From positions 7,564,001 to 7,628,000 of the forward strand of contig JAMPIQ010000002.1 of the NCBI GenBank assembly GCA_024699855.1: a stretch of 64,000 nt of DNA, written 5' to 3'. This DNA comes from Aphelenchoides besseyi (lineage: Eukaryota; Nematoda; Chromadorea; Rhabditida; Aphelenchoididae). A model generated the notes under the pieces. The model did not search any database. It was not told where the DNA came from and was given only the letters and a program-made list of their open reading frames with translations. The translations under genes were made by a program, and so were the position numbers. The first letter of the stretch is position 1; each line of letters begins with the position of its first letter. Shown here piece after piece: positions 1-12,030 of this stretch.

Positions 1-3000
1 GCAAACAAAAACTTCACGTCTACGAAGACATACAAAGTTCAGTCAAGTACAGAACGATCGAACAGAACCGCCAATTAATTCGGGTATTTCATGACCAACG
101 ATTACTGGCAAGAGATGAGTAGAAGAATTGACTTGAGACTAAAAACTGAAGACGCGAATGATGAGGACCGTTTCACTAATTGGAGTTCTTGTCAACGGCA
201 CTCGCTCCAATTTGCTTCGGTTCATCGAGAGAATGTTTTCAGACTTGACGGAAACGAAGAAATTTGATTAAAAATATCGGAATTAAAAAGATTCGTCGAA
301 TTCAACAATTGGCGGCAAAATCCCGAAAAGCGTAGGAGACAAATTGGTTGGGGCCAAAGGAAACGTTTTGATGTAAACGCCGCCAAAACGTGCGTAGAAG
401 AACTCATCGTCCCGATTATCCGCATTTCGCTTCGACAACGTCGAGCGTGGACGTTTTCTATCGAAACAGCGTCCACCGACGAAACCAATCGGATTATAAA
501 ATTAGCGCATAGATGCCCTGCTCTCACCAGCGCGTCAAAAACGCGGACCAAAAACTTCCAAAACACGGGAAATTGGCCGAAAATTTCGGTCGACAGAAAT
601 CAAAACCCAAAAACGCCCACGCTTTTTGTTCAACGAAAAAGATCGTCTTCCTCCAAAGTTCAAACCCCAACTGAAGAACCTGATTAGCGTCTCTTTCCTG
701 GTCTTCCATTGATTTCAAGTGGTCTTGTGGTTATGAGAAAACTCATAGTCGATCATCATCTTTTCGTCGGAACGTCAAGTTTTTCTGATCCACGAACTTT
801 TCTATTGGAGACACTAGAGCGGAAGTTGCGACCAGAAAGCGAAGAAGAAGAGTCGGGAGAGCGCGGCGGAGATGAAAACGAAGCGAAAAGTATAGGAGGA
901 CTCTTTCTGTGTTGTTGTTGGCCAATGCTGCGTGTGTGGTAATGAGTTTTCACTCTACCGCGCCATTTCAGTAGAAAAAGTTTCGACAGAATGCGCACGA
1001 GTTGCAAAGTCCTTCGGTCCGAACTTGTTGCCGTGGCCATTCGGACACAAATGACGAAATGAAGACGAGGAGGCGATGAGAAATTGAAAGACGAAATAGC
1101 TTCGAATTCCTTTCGCAATTCATCATTGGAAACAAATGCGAAAATTAAACTCAAACGCCTGTCGAAAAATAAACGTTTCTTCCTCTTCCTTATTCCGCCA
1201 CCTAAGGGCAACGAAATGTGGTCAACGGGAAGAAGGTGCCAACAGTCATCTTTCAGAACGCAACAATAGACGCCGTTCGACTTTTGCGTCCGTTGGACCG
1301 GAAATTAGATCAAAGTCGTAGACGTCGATGGCGAGAGAGGAACAGAAATGATTCGCTTCAACAACCGTGTGTCTCATGGGAATCTTCGTTAGTCGATTGA
1401 CATTTCATTTTAAGGAAAACACTCGAGTTTTGGTCATTCGAACAGGAAAAAGTTCAACAAAGTTGACGAATATAGTGCGTTGTTTCCAACAATTGGCATC
1501 AAGCAAAATGAACCGTACGGGCGATGAGAAAAGAGAAGGAAGAGCGAGGAAATTCGAGATCTCGAGAACGTGGGCCAACAACACTTGGACGGACTCACGT
1601 ATTCATTTGGCCATACGCATTTCGATTCACTACGCAGTAAAATGAGCGAAAATCGATTGCCGTCCTTTCGAAAGGTACACGACCCATAACTAATGGTTGT
1701 TTGCACACTGTAAAGGTGTTACGATTCAAAGTCCCTATAAACAATTCAAAAGTAGACGTGATTCTAAAAGTGTAGTCGTTTTGTACGTTAACACAACGCG
1801 TTGAAGCATAAGGTCTTGAATTTGTGATGCATGACCGACCGATTTCGTTAATATGCCCGATACAATGAAGATGTTGCGAAGGAAAAGGTCGTCGGTTTTG
1901 AAATTGTTTATGGTCACGTGAACTCGCGCGACAACAAACTGAAAAAACCACGGCCAATTCATTGGCAAAAATTAGCTCAGTTTATTTTGGTGTCTGATGT
2001 GTTTGAAGAGTTCGACTGCAGAAACGAACTATGAAAACACAACATAACGACAATTCTTAGCTCGTACAGAAGCCAAAAATATCGACCTCTTTAACCCAAT
2101 TTCACCGGCTACCTACAAACTTTGTTTGGACCAAAAATAAATAGCAAACCCAAAGGTCGTCGTTTTATGAGCTCAAAAGTCAAGTTCCTCTTCAAACTCC
2201 ATTGCCACCAAATTTGGAAGTAGGAGTGCGGGATGTGGTTTCTCATAGCAAATGCCAACTTAGTGCTCTCGATTCGCACAACACCTGTGGTTGAGTCGAA
2301 TTACAACTCCCGAGCAATCTCCCGCTATAGTCCATGATGTAAAGAAAACTAAGAAAGGAGATGGGCGGCATTTCCGCTTCATCGAAATAATCAAATCCGC
2401 GCGTGTACACTACTGTCGTAATCGGTCTTCTCAAAAATTTGATTTCCCTCGCTTTTTTGCTTCTCTTCTAATCACTCGTCACACGAAGCTATTCGATGAT
2501 GTCCACTGCGTCTCTCGAGAGCGTTCTGAATGACGAGTAGTTGGAAACAACGACAAAAACATCAGAAAATTGAATGCAGAATTCGTGCATCTAAAAATTT
2601 AGCTAATGGTCGTTGAAATCGTTCGAGATCTAAGGTCGAAAAAGAAGTTACTTCAAAACAAGCCAACGGAGAGTAAGGTCCAACCTTGTGCTTTTATTCT
2701 GAAAAGGCCAACGATGATTCTGTCATAGGCCCTCAAGAACAAAAACATAAAAGAACAGAATTGGGACGTCAGTAAAAACAAATCGAATAAAAAGAGCGTA
2801 AATAAGTTCGTCATATATGAATGGTAGAGAGGGGGACGTGCGGTGTAAAATTTGATTACAACCTCATGTCAACCGTCAAATTTTGGTCGAGATGTCATAA
2901 AGTCTCATAGTGCATCTGTGAGGGTCTCTATAGCCAAACCGACAAACGTCTTCGACCCAAAAGTCGAATGGTGAAAACGCGACGAGTCGACAAGGCAAAA

Positions 3001-3598
3001 CGCGCGGATTCTGGCCGTGTATTCCGTGGGGAGGGTCAGAATCGGGGACCAACATATCACTTCGTATTTCGAGCTTCATTTAAATGTGAATTCCGTCCGC
3101 GGGTTCCTTTTGCTCAAAAACAAGGTCGCACTTTTAAATTGGAATTTCAGACTAACAACGAAATTTTGAGCAGGCGAATAAAACTTACAACCTTCTTATT
3201 ATTAGCAACAACACACTGGTATGATCACATTTTCTGTGTGTCATGTAAACGCCCACATGGCCTTCGAACTTCTTGACTTGCTCATTCAACGAGAAGATGG
3301 CCCATAACTGATGTCTTTTCGAAAATCCCACTCAAACTTCTGTCCTTTCATCTTTCTACCAATGCCCTGAGGCGAACTCCCGGAAAAGTCGCACGATGAC
3401 GATGCATCAATACGCAGTTTGTTCTGAATAAGAACTACGGTCGTGCAATTCGACCAACAAATGAGTTTGTAGTTCGAGATTGAGGCTGCTTTATACAATA
3501 AGTGTACGAAGCTCAACCGAATAAAACTGTTTATCTAACGATATAAAAATATTATAACAAACAAAATAAGAAAAAATAAAAGGCAAAGTGAATTAGAA
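1..3598. other. No supported gene
   Basis: Open reading frames of up to about 150 codons occur on both strands, but none resembles a known protein, none extends through plausible splice sites, and no signal peptide or repeated motif stands out. The stretch lies downstream of the TASOR-like gene, so its right end probably holds that gene's 3' untranslated region. I see no RNA gene or mobile element. Confidence 0.5.
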
Positions 3599-6078
3599 TT
3601 ACAGATTACCATCATTTGGTTTCGTGTCATCGGTGTCAAACCAACGACCAGAAATCAACGCTTCAATTTGCTTGTCATGATCCTCGAGCTTCTAAAAGCA
3701 AAATCAAAAACGTCAATGAAACTTGAAACTCACGTTTGCAATCTTTTTTGGTGGCTCTACCGTTGAGTTGGTTTTCAATTTCTCTCTCGCCAACTTGAAA
3801 TAATCGATATTCACAGGTTTGTGATTGGTTGAAACGCGCGCCAACGTTTCAGCAACCGAACTGCTCGAACTCGGAGGTGTTAGAGCGGACGGCTTCTGTT
3901 CGTGAGTAGAGACTGGACGAGAGTTTGCAGTCGATTGTTTCGATGAGGAGGGAAGCTGAGTGTCGGGTTTTGTTATAATAATAGAACGTTTGTTTGTATC
4001 GACAATCGACATCATCGACTGAACACTTCGACGCGGCAAACCGATGATCGATGAAGACTTTAATGCTCGAGAATCATCTAATGACACCATTTTCGAACGT
4101 CGAGGATCAGTTGGAAAAAGCTTTTGAGTTGTTTTACTCGAAGATGGTCGCAATAAGAACGGTGGTCGAGCAGCCACATTTTCACCCATGCATAACAATG
4201 TTGGAGTTTTGATCGGTTGTCGAGCAGACATTTCAGCGGCTTTCGGTGATTTCTTGTTGTTGTTGTCTTTGACATCCGAGTTATTGGTTAGTGGCTTTTC
4301 GATTCCGAACCTTTTCGTCAACAAAATCGTTTCGGAATCCAATGGATCGTCTGCGCGTCTTGAAATCATAATTAAAAAGGTTATTGTATCTTTCTTACTT
4401 TTCGTATATATCGAATTCTAAGCGCATATTCGCATTGAAAGGAGAACGTCGAGAAACTACAAGACAATGAAAAACACTGGTGTTGTAGAGGAAAAAGCCC
4501 AATTTGATCGATAAACCTCCGTTTGGAATCAGAAACATCTCGCTGTCAGCGGATAAGCGATTCACTCCAACCTAATTCGTTTCATGAATGAGAGTTGAGT
4601 ACGAAAAGACTCACAAGTTCAAATCTTCGCATTAAAGTACACAGCTGATCGAACGTCTCGTTTTCGTCGCACTTGAGTATAAAGTATTGAATGTATGTGT
4701 TTCCTGTTTCATCGTAAAAAGCAATCTGTTGTCTTTGAAAAAGAAATCCAATCTTCTCTTCCTGACAAATTCGATTGATCGGCGGTGCAGCAACAACCGT
4801 ATCGTAGGGAACAAAAACACGAAATTGTAGAACATCCCTAAAACAAGTACGCGAACTAAAACCTCTAAGAATCAACGTACATTCCACGAGGTCGTCCGAC
4901 ATTTAACGAATGGCTGTGCATTGTAACGTGCTTGATGGTGTGCTTTTGTAGCGTCAACATTCCCGTCCAAACAACACTAGATGGCATTTTAGGCGATACA
5001 ACATTCATCAAATCGCTAAAAGCAAATAATAAAACAAAGATTAATCTTAGCTGTTACGCGGGTTTGTTGCACTGCAATTCAACAATGGAAATTGGAACGA
5101 CCATAGGTGGTCGATCAGCAAACACTCCGTCTTCTTGATAGTCATAGACGTATATCTGAAGTCGTTTGTTACGTTGAATTCGCTTATCTCAACTACCAAT
5201 GAATGTTTATAACGCTGCACTGGCGATAGATGTCCATTTCCACTTATCGGTGTTGCAATATGGGAGTTGTATTTAAGATCTGGCTGCATAATCGCGTTGT
5301 TGTTCCAATGTGGAACTACACGTTTCGAATTGCCGAGTAAGACTTTGCAGACCAAAATTCGCATATTATGATCGGGCATCATTGCTGTTGGTGTGCATGT
5401 GTCCGCATAACACGATAGATAAACACCTAAAGGTTAAAAGTCAATTATTGTGCTTGAGTTAATTCTCACCTTTGGACGCATCACCTAATTCGCCATGAAA
5501 ACTCATTCCCGTACGAACACCATAACGGCATAAATCTTCTTCCTAAAAGCCACAAACGTAATCAATTGTTTCTTTAAGATTCTCACTTCGCCACCAAGAG
5601 AATTCGGTAGTTGGATGAATCCAAAAGTGATCATTGTGTTTATGTTTTGTTTTCGCAGCTTCAGCAAATGACATTCGAAGGCCTTATGCAGCATGGGATT
5701 GTTGACAGGTTTCGTTTGCACAAAATAAATGTATCCTGCTTTCGAACGGTCAAATAAGTTTTTCATAACCGGATCCATTGCGTTCGTTTGAGTCTCTTTT
5801 CCATTGTCATCAGAGAAAATATCGTAACTTGGGTTCATCACCGCGTACTCTGCAAAGAAACAATCTATCAGTAGTCAAGGAGCGTAATTAACTACCTTGA
5901 GCCAATGCATCGGCCGTATCCGTTGGCTGAACATACGAGGAAGGACCGGGCATCGGCTGTAACATCGAGCGTAGTCGATAGAACACCTAAAATTTGTTGA
6001 GATGGTTAAAATTAAAGTTACACGATATCCAAGACTTCGAATTTCAGCGAACAATCGACGATAACAATTCAAAAGCAT
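3599..6078 (-). CDS. TASOR/TEX15-type protein with DUF3715 pseudo-PARP domain
   Basis: Twelve exons give 666 residues (6078-6022, 5986-5896, 5849-5587, 5542-5470, 5426-5197, 5155-5058, 5015-4881, 4837-4615, 4571-4517, 4456-4399, 4358-3734, 3691-3599), with phases agreeing at every junction. Roughly residues 80-260 match the DUF3715 pattern of TASOR, TASOR2 and TEX15: a VNNPMLHKAF segment, then LGDASKGVYLSCYAD, then IYVYDYQEDGVFADRPP. A following block starting VWTGMLTLQKHTIKHV resembles the beta-rich domain that comes next in TASOR. The last third is Ser/Thr/Lys-rich and looks disordered. In vertebrates TASOR is the scaffold of the HUSH silencing complex and its PARP-like fold is inactive; TEX15 acts in germline transposon silencing. 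At 666 residues this protein is much shorter than either. Family membership is fairly clear; which branch, and the silencing role, are inference. It shares a short upstream region with the ARP10 gene. Confidence 0.75.
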
Positions 6079-6401
6079 TTTGACAATTCAAAAGGGGCGA
6101 TTACAATTCAGCAAAAATCAATGGGAAAATGAATGAATTCGAGAGGAAAAGATGTGTACATTAAGTCCAATGATTCAGCCGCTAATGCCGTCAAATTGGT
6201 TGTGATAAAAATCGTTGACAAAGTTAACTTGTTCTTCAACAATCCGCAAGTCTCAACATCACGACACAGCCGGAAAACGCGCCGTTTTGAACGTCCGCAC
6301 GTCAATTGCGATCATCGACGTGCACATTGCGATTGGCTTAATGTCAACAGAGACATAGTGTGTTCGTCTCTCGGAAATCATATTCGGTTCTGAATTCAAT
6401 C
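6079..6401. promoter_or_regulatory. Probable bidirectional promoter region
   Basis: These 323 bases separate the start codons of two divergent genes, the TASOR-like gene (left) and actin-related protein 10 (right). No other room exists for their proximal promoters, so shared control is likely. I recognise no specific factor site or clear TATA box. Confidence 0.45.
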
Positions 6402-7886
6402 ATGAAGATGGCTTCATCGTTAGTGCCGGCTGACAATACGTGTAGAAATATATCGACTCCGAGACGAACTGTTTCATCGCTGAGTTCGGCTGCAACAGCC
6501 ACAAAGAAACAAGCAAACACTCTTGTAATCGAAATTGGAACTCGCTTCACAAGGTACTTATTTGATGTGCATATTTAGTTTGGATGTTTTGTAGAATCGG
6601 ATTCACTGAAGAGTTTGCACCGCGTGAAATCTTTCGAACTCAATATGTCAATCCACTTCGGCCTTGGGCTTCACTACCACTTTATGACCCGCAACGAGAT
6701 CCGGATGAACAGAATCGAATCTTCTGCGACTTCTTTAAGGATATTTTCATGCGGTTTGTTTCCTTTTTTTCGATTTTTATATTGCTGAGGATGTTTAGGA
6801 GAGCTCTACAGAATCCGTCTATATGTCGCGTGATTTTTGTTGAAAATCCGTTCTCAACTGACGTCTATCGAAACGGATTGATTCGAGCACTCACCAAACA
6901 TCCATCTCTGCTTCCCGCTTCTATTTACTTCACGCACTCACCACTAATGCATCTGATTGCATTCAACAGAGAAACTGCACTACTCATCGATACGGGGGTC
7001 AACGAAACTCAGTTGTACCCGATAGTTGACCAGTTTCTCATGCTAACCAACGGATTTGCTGCGACACCGAGCAGCACGTCGACTGTGGAAAAGCGAATCG
7101 AAGATTTGATGGCGATCTATGGTCGTGTTGTAGAACCTAACGGAGATGAACGTGAACTGACACCCGATGACTTAGCACTGTTCAAACGACTTAAATGTGC
7201 CGAAGACATTTGTTATCGTTTTTGCTTTGTGACCACCCATGAACGGGGATTAAAACTACAAGAACATTGTAAGTTTACATTCTATGATTTTTTACGTTGG
7301 TTTTCAGTTGTCGACAATTCGTATGAAATTCAAACCCCGCCACCGTCGGTGAAGATTCCTTTTGGAAACAAGATTTTGGTCGTTCCCGGCATTGTACGGT
7401 AACTGATTACAACCGTTTCGGCTTCCTACTTACAGTTTTCAGTGAGGGCGCTGCTGAATCGCTATTCACGCATGACTATGACATTCCGTCGATCCCACAG
7501 CTCGTTGCCAACTTTATTGATCAAGTAAACTCTTTCACAAAACTATCGCTTTACATGAAACATTTAGACGGAAATTGATCTCAAACGCAAGTACGCTGAG
7601 AATTTGTTGTTCGTTGGCGGTTTATCTCAAATGAAAGGATTTCTGACGCGTATCCGAAGCGAACTGTTGTTCCTCTTTGAAAACGATTACGATCAGCGGC
7701 TTTCGAAGATCAGCAACATAAAATTTCATTACACTCCCAATGCAACAACAATCTCGAATTATTCTGCATGGCTTGGAGGTAAGAAGAAGAACAGTTCCTT
7801 TGATTTCAAGTTTGATTTTAGCGTCTCTTAGTCGAAACTACGATTATCAACATTCCGAGTCGCCAAACTTCGGTTTGTACTATTGA
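6402..7886 (+). CDS. Actin-related protein 10 (dynactin pointed-end subunit)
   Basis: Seven exons (6402-6553, 6595-6753, 6799-7268, 7308-7398, 7443-7524, 7568-7778, 7822-7886) encode 409 residues, near the length of animal ACTR10. Landmarks in order: the strand-1 segment NTLVIEIGTRFTRIGF that replaces the actin phosphate loop, the RVIFVENPF segment, the ALLIDTGVNETQLYPI second phosphate-binding loop, CFVTTHERGLKLQEH, the AENLLFVGGLSQMKGFL segment typical of the family, and a late SAWLGGASL. ARP10 caps the pointed end of the Arp1 filament in dynactin and supports dynein-driven transport. The N-terminus carries about 35 extra Ser/Thr-rich residues before the actin fold. The C-terminal tail after WLGG is short. 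The gene is transcribed away from the TASOR-like gene. Confidence 0.88.
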
Positions 7887-7913
7887 TCTATGCTTCTATT
7901 CGCTAACTTCGAT

Positions 7914-7919
7914 AATAAA
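7914..7919 (+). terminator. AATAAA signal of ARP10 gene
   Basis: Canonical poly(A) hexamer 28 bases after the ARP10 stop codon. Confidence 0.6.
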
Positions 7920-8332
7920 CTTAAGGTTTTGATTAAGAATGTAAATCTAACAAACACAAATTGGAAATGTGATCATATTTCTAACACTTGCAATCTCACG
8001 AGTAAACGAACAATCGACCATAGTTCGGACGAAAGTTAAGAGAAGTACCAAACATATTTGTTCGCAGAAGATAGTCATTTCAACTATTTTGTTGTCGAAA
8101 TCTCGATTCTCATTTACATCTTACTCGTCGGTTACTTGCAAAACTCGATTAAGACTTAGCTTATGCACTCGGAGTTGGATTACTCAGACTGTCGAACTAA
8201 ACAAGTCAACTGATTACGACTCAAAATCAAACAATGGAAGGCTTTGAAATAGAACAATTGAATTCTAAGCGACAAACGTAAATCCGTGACCAATGAGTAG
8301 AAGGGTTGTTCTAACAAAAAATCACATGAAGT
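7920..8332. other. Intergenic, nothing seen
   Basis: Short tail-to-tail gap between ARP10 (+) and the GPCR gene (-). One 92-codon frame on the plus strand has no recognisable features. Confidence 0.4.
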
Positions 8333-9774
8333 TTAGAGGGTCTCAAAGGTTTCGATTTCTTTCCGAAATTCCAAATTTAAGAGCGTTTTTGTTGATGAGT
8401 CGCTAACTTTCAACGACGGTATCTGGTCACTGGTTGTGTTGGGACAAACGACTCGCGATGTTGCAAAAATCAGCGAGTTTTCCTCGTTGTTTGTTCGTTT
8501 CGACCAACTAACTTCTAACTGTTGATTGTCGGCGTAATTTTGCATGAAACTTGTTGTCTCCATTAAACCATTGCGTTGTTGAGCTAATAGCGGGAATTGG
8601 GCAGCAATGTCTTTAGCGATACGCTTGTAAAACAGCCAGTTGAGTGCTGCGTTAATATACGGAAGAATGTGAGCACAATAGAGTAGAACCATAGTCGATT
8701 CTGATCCATTACTTAGTGTTTTGATTGTACGCGACTCAAACAAATCCACGTACGAGACGTAGAGCACTGAGATCCAATAGGGAAGCCAACATACGAATCG
8801 GGATAGTGCAATCGCCAAAATGTCAATGACAATCTTTTGTTGCTCTCGTCTGAAATCGAAACTGATTGAATGGAAATAGTGATTGATTACCGTAAACGAA
8901 TAAGAAGAATCACGTTGAAGATCGTGGTAAAAATGAACGGAAAGAAGTAGCCAACAAAGAAATTGGATCCTGTAGACCAAAATAACAAATTCGTGGGCAT
9001 TCGACAAAAGTTCTCAATCAATAACCGAACAGCCCTGTACGCTTACCCATCAACACATCGAAAGATTCGAATGTGTATCACTTGTCCGCCACGATTTCGA
9101 GACTCGAAAAGAAAAACTCGTTGGGCATTGGCAAAAATCTGCAACAAAAAACTCCATTTTGCTTTTTAATTTGTTCACCAAAACGGGTAGAAGTAGAACT
9201 GACGATGCAACAGCGCCAAGCATCAATATGAGAAGACCGGTCGTATGTCGTGAATTCCCGTACTTTTGCGGTTTCATGAGAATCAAATAGTTTTCAACAG
9301 ACATTGAGGTCAACTGTTAAACGTAGTCACTTATTTCAAGTCTTAAACTTACCATAAGATTCGATGCAATGCGTCCCATACAATTCGCAAGATGATGCAG
9401 TTTGCAATAATTGCCAAACAACCAAAAGCCAATTAGACTTTCCGTAATCGATGAGGGCACACCCAATAACATGACAGAGTCCACGACAATAAGACAAATA
9501 ACGTAAATTCGAAGAAAACGATTCGGAGTCGAAACTGAAGATCGATTGAAATATGTCGATTTCGGAGTTCCAAAGCCGAGAATTTGAGTCAAAGTCGATG
9601 CGTTGCCACAGATTCCGACAATAAAACAGGAAAGAAAGATGAACGCAATAACAAAAAGCTCCGGTTCAGGCTCTCTTAGTGATGGATAGCTTTCAAGATC
9701 TAAAAGAAAGGCTCTAAAGTTGAAGCAGTAAACGTACAAGTTGAAGTGTTTGACTTAGGCGTTTGGTTACTCAT
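8333..9774 (-). CDS. Rhodopsin-class (family A) G-protein-coupled receptor
   Basis: Six exons (9774-9738, 9699-9353, 9313-9179, 9138-9104, 9034-8891, 8849-8333) give 404 residues. The N-terminus has NQT and NTS glycosylation sequons, then helix 1 with the expected GN pair (VGICGNASTL), helix 2 with a VD pair, the helix-3 cysteine (NYCKLHH) and SVENYL where most receptors have the DRY motif. Further landmarks are a loop-2 cysteine (ENFCRMP), helix 5 (NFFVGYFFPFIF), helix 6 (RFVCWLPYW) and helix 7 with NWLFY in place of NPxxY. The pattern fits a neuropeptide or somatostatin-type receptor, but the ligand cannot be told. The exon borders around extracellular loop 2 (9104/9034) are the weakest part; alternatives with a longer exon there break the frame. 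The first intron is only 38 nt. Confidence 0.75.
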
Positions 9775-11080
9775 CGCAACGTAAAGTACACAGTTGAGAC
9801 TACAAACAAGCAAATTAACAGCGAAAGGATTACTTTTACGCGTTACAATTACATCCGATTTCGAATTTATGGAAATTTCGAATAACCTGACTACTGGTCC
9901 CGTAGTCAAATGAACAGACTGAATCCTTTCCAGTTGGACGATTTTTGTTCCCTGTTGGCCTCAAGTTCAATTGCTGAGAATTTCATGCTGTGCTTTTGCG
10001 TCACTTTAAAAAACTAACCGAAATAGAAAGTCTATTGAATGATTTCATATTTTTGGTTGAATACTTCGAAAAACTAATCTTCACAAATGTCGGCAAGTAG
10101 ATGAAAGCGACTGATGAATTCGTATCTTTGTGGCAATCTAATCAATCGGAGCTTGACATTTTGAGACGGAACTTCCATTTAAATGTCCTGAGTGAGTTTA
10201 ATTAAAAAACGAAAGTACACTCGAGATACACCAAATGGGCTCCAAAACGATAAGCTAAAAATCAAATTCAACTTGAAAGAAACAATCGGTTGGTCCGAAA
10301 TTGAAAGTTGTGTTTTGCCGTACGCGTTTCATCGAATTTCAATGAGCGAGAATCGAATTAATTTGTGCAGTTGAGAAGGAAGATGACGTCTTAACGGATT
10401 CAACGGCTTTTTTTGGCAAACAACATGTTTTCTTCATTGGTTTTCTGCAGAGCATCGCGTGACATGAATCAACTTGTTTCAAGAGTGTTCCAATGACTAA
10501 CGTGCAAAATAAGCTTTTGATCTTATCAAATCTTTTGTTCAATAAACAACGATGTCTTAAGCATTGTTTTCGGGTTATGACTCATCAAACGGTTTTACTT
10601 TTTTGTCTGATCAAGAACAATGAGAGTTGCCGTGATTCACGAGCTTCCAACATCAAACCTGCGCTCAAATGACGTCGATCCGTAATCTCAATTGTTTTTG
10701 CTTTGTTGTGACGTCAATTCAAAGTCGCACATCTTCCGTCGGTTCTTCAAATTTGAGCGCAAAGGTGGAAGCAGGTCACGCCTTTTGGGAATCTGCTCGA
10801 AGCTTCTGACGACGGAAGTTTGTGTAACGGAAGTCTTGTTACTTCAGAATGCACGTCAACGAGCGTGGCTGGCCGATTACCCGACGGTCGACCTCCGGAT
10901 CGTTCAATTAGATTGAGCTGAAAGAGTCTGCAAAAGCCAATCGACTGGTTCCGGGAAAAAAGTCAAGGACAATAAATCCACGCCCACACATTAAGATCGT
11001 CATTCAAAAATGTCTGTCGATTTAAACATTCCGCTTGTCTGTAGAACTTGAACCTCGATTCAATTCAAGACACGGTTAAA
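9775..11080. other. Intergenic, nothing seen
   Basis: Lies between two divergent genes (GPCR on minus, ground-like on plus), so it should hold both promoters. The small frames present have no recognisable product. Confidence 0.4.
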
Positions 11081-11949
11081 ATGTTCCTACGGTACTTGAT
11101 CCTTGCAACAGTGATTTTTGAAGTTGTGTATTCCGGCGCTTGTGGTTGTGGACTGCCTCCTATGCCTCCAGTAAGCATTATACCAAACAATAATATAGTT
11201 TCAATTGCAGCCTCCTCCACCTTGTCGTTGGTTTCTATCGGGTTATTGTTCTTAATTTTGTTTTTAGCTATTCAAATGCCGACCTTTTGCCCACCGGTCC
11301 CGATTTGCCCTCCACCTCCACCTCCTCGTAATAAAAGCTAGTATTCTATGTTTAATTCTTGTTTTAGCTCCACCACCTATGCCTTGCCCTCGTAAGTTCG
11401 AAAAGAGATTTCTTTCATTTTCCATTTAGCACCGCAAATGCCTGTTTGTCCGCCTATCTTACCCCCACGTAAGTTTGCATTTGTAACCGATATAAGTTTG
11501 ATCTTTAGCGTGTCCTATGCCACAAATTCCAATGATGCCAACTTATGTTTCTCCGCCGTCTAACGATTGCTGCTGTCAATGCCAAAGTTCTTGCAAATAT
11601 CGTGGACGAGCTCGAACTCATGGATCGCGAATCTTCTCGGCACTCACGACCGTCGAAGAAGATCCAACTTGTAACAGCGAGAAATTGCGAGCAATCATCG
11701 AAGAAGTTAGTTGAAATAACATTTTATAATGTTTATTTTCTTCTTCAGAATATCACCGATGATCCGACCATTTCCAAACGAGCAATTCAAGCAGCAGCTG
11801 AAGAGAAACTGTTCGCCAAAATCAACGTCATTTGCGGTCGTGAAGATTTCTCGTATTTGGTTTACACCGAACATTTTTGTCAAGCAACCGTAGGCGAACT
11901 CACTTGTTACGCGTTTCGAATGCCATCATCTTCAAGTAGTGACTTATAA
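11081..11949 (+). CDS. Secreted ground-like (grd/Hedgehog-related) protein
   Basis: Seven exons (11081-11170, 11211-11226, 11268-11327, 11368-11391, 11430-11468, 11509-11705, 11749-11949) encode 208 residues. A signal peptide of about 19 residues (hydrophobic LRYLILATVIFEVVYSG) is followed by CGCG and a proline-rich stretch with repeated CPP/CPPP units, a DCCCQCQSSC cluster, and a C-terminal ground-like domain. That domain is marked by CNSEKLRAIIEENITDDP, SKRAIQAAAEEKL, INVICGREDFSYLV and CQATVGELTCYAF, with the conserved cysteines in place. Ground-like proteins belong to the nematode Hedgehog-related family and are usually secreted by epidermis or pharynx into cuticle or matrix; that role is family knowledge. 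Four consecutive short exons carry the Pro/Cys repeats, all joined in phase 1. The border of the 16-nt second exon is the least certain. Confidence 0.88.
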
Positions 11950-12024
11950 TTTTTAGCTTTAGTATCAACAACAGTCTTTCATTATTGGTTTTGTTGATTG
12001 ACCTCAAGCAGATACTCTAAAGAA

Positions 12025-12030
12025 AATAAA
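12025..12030 (+). terminator. AATAAA signal of ground-like gene
   Basis: Poly(A) hexamer 76 bases after the ground-like stop codon. Confidence 0.5.
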
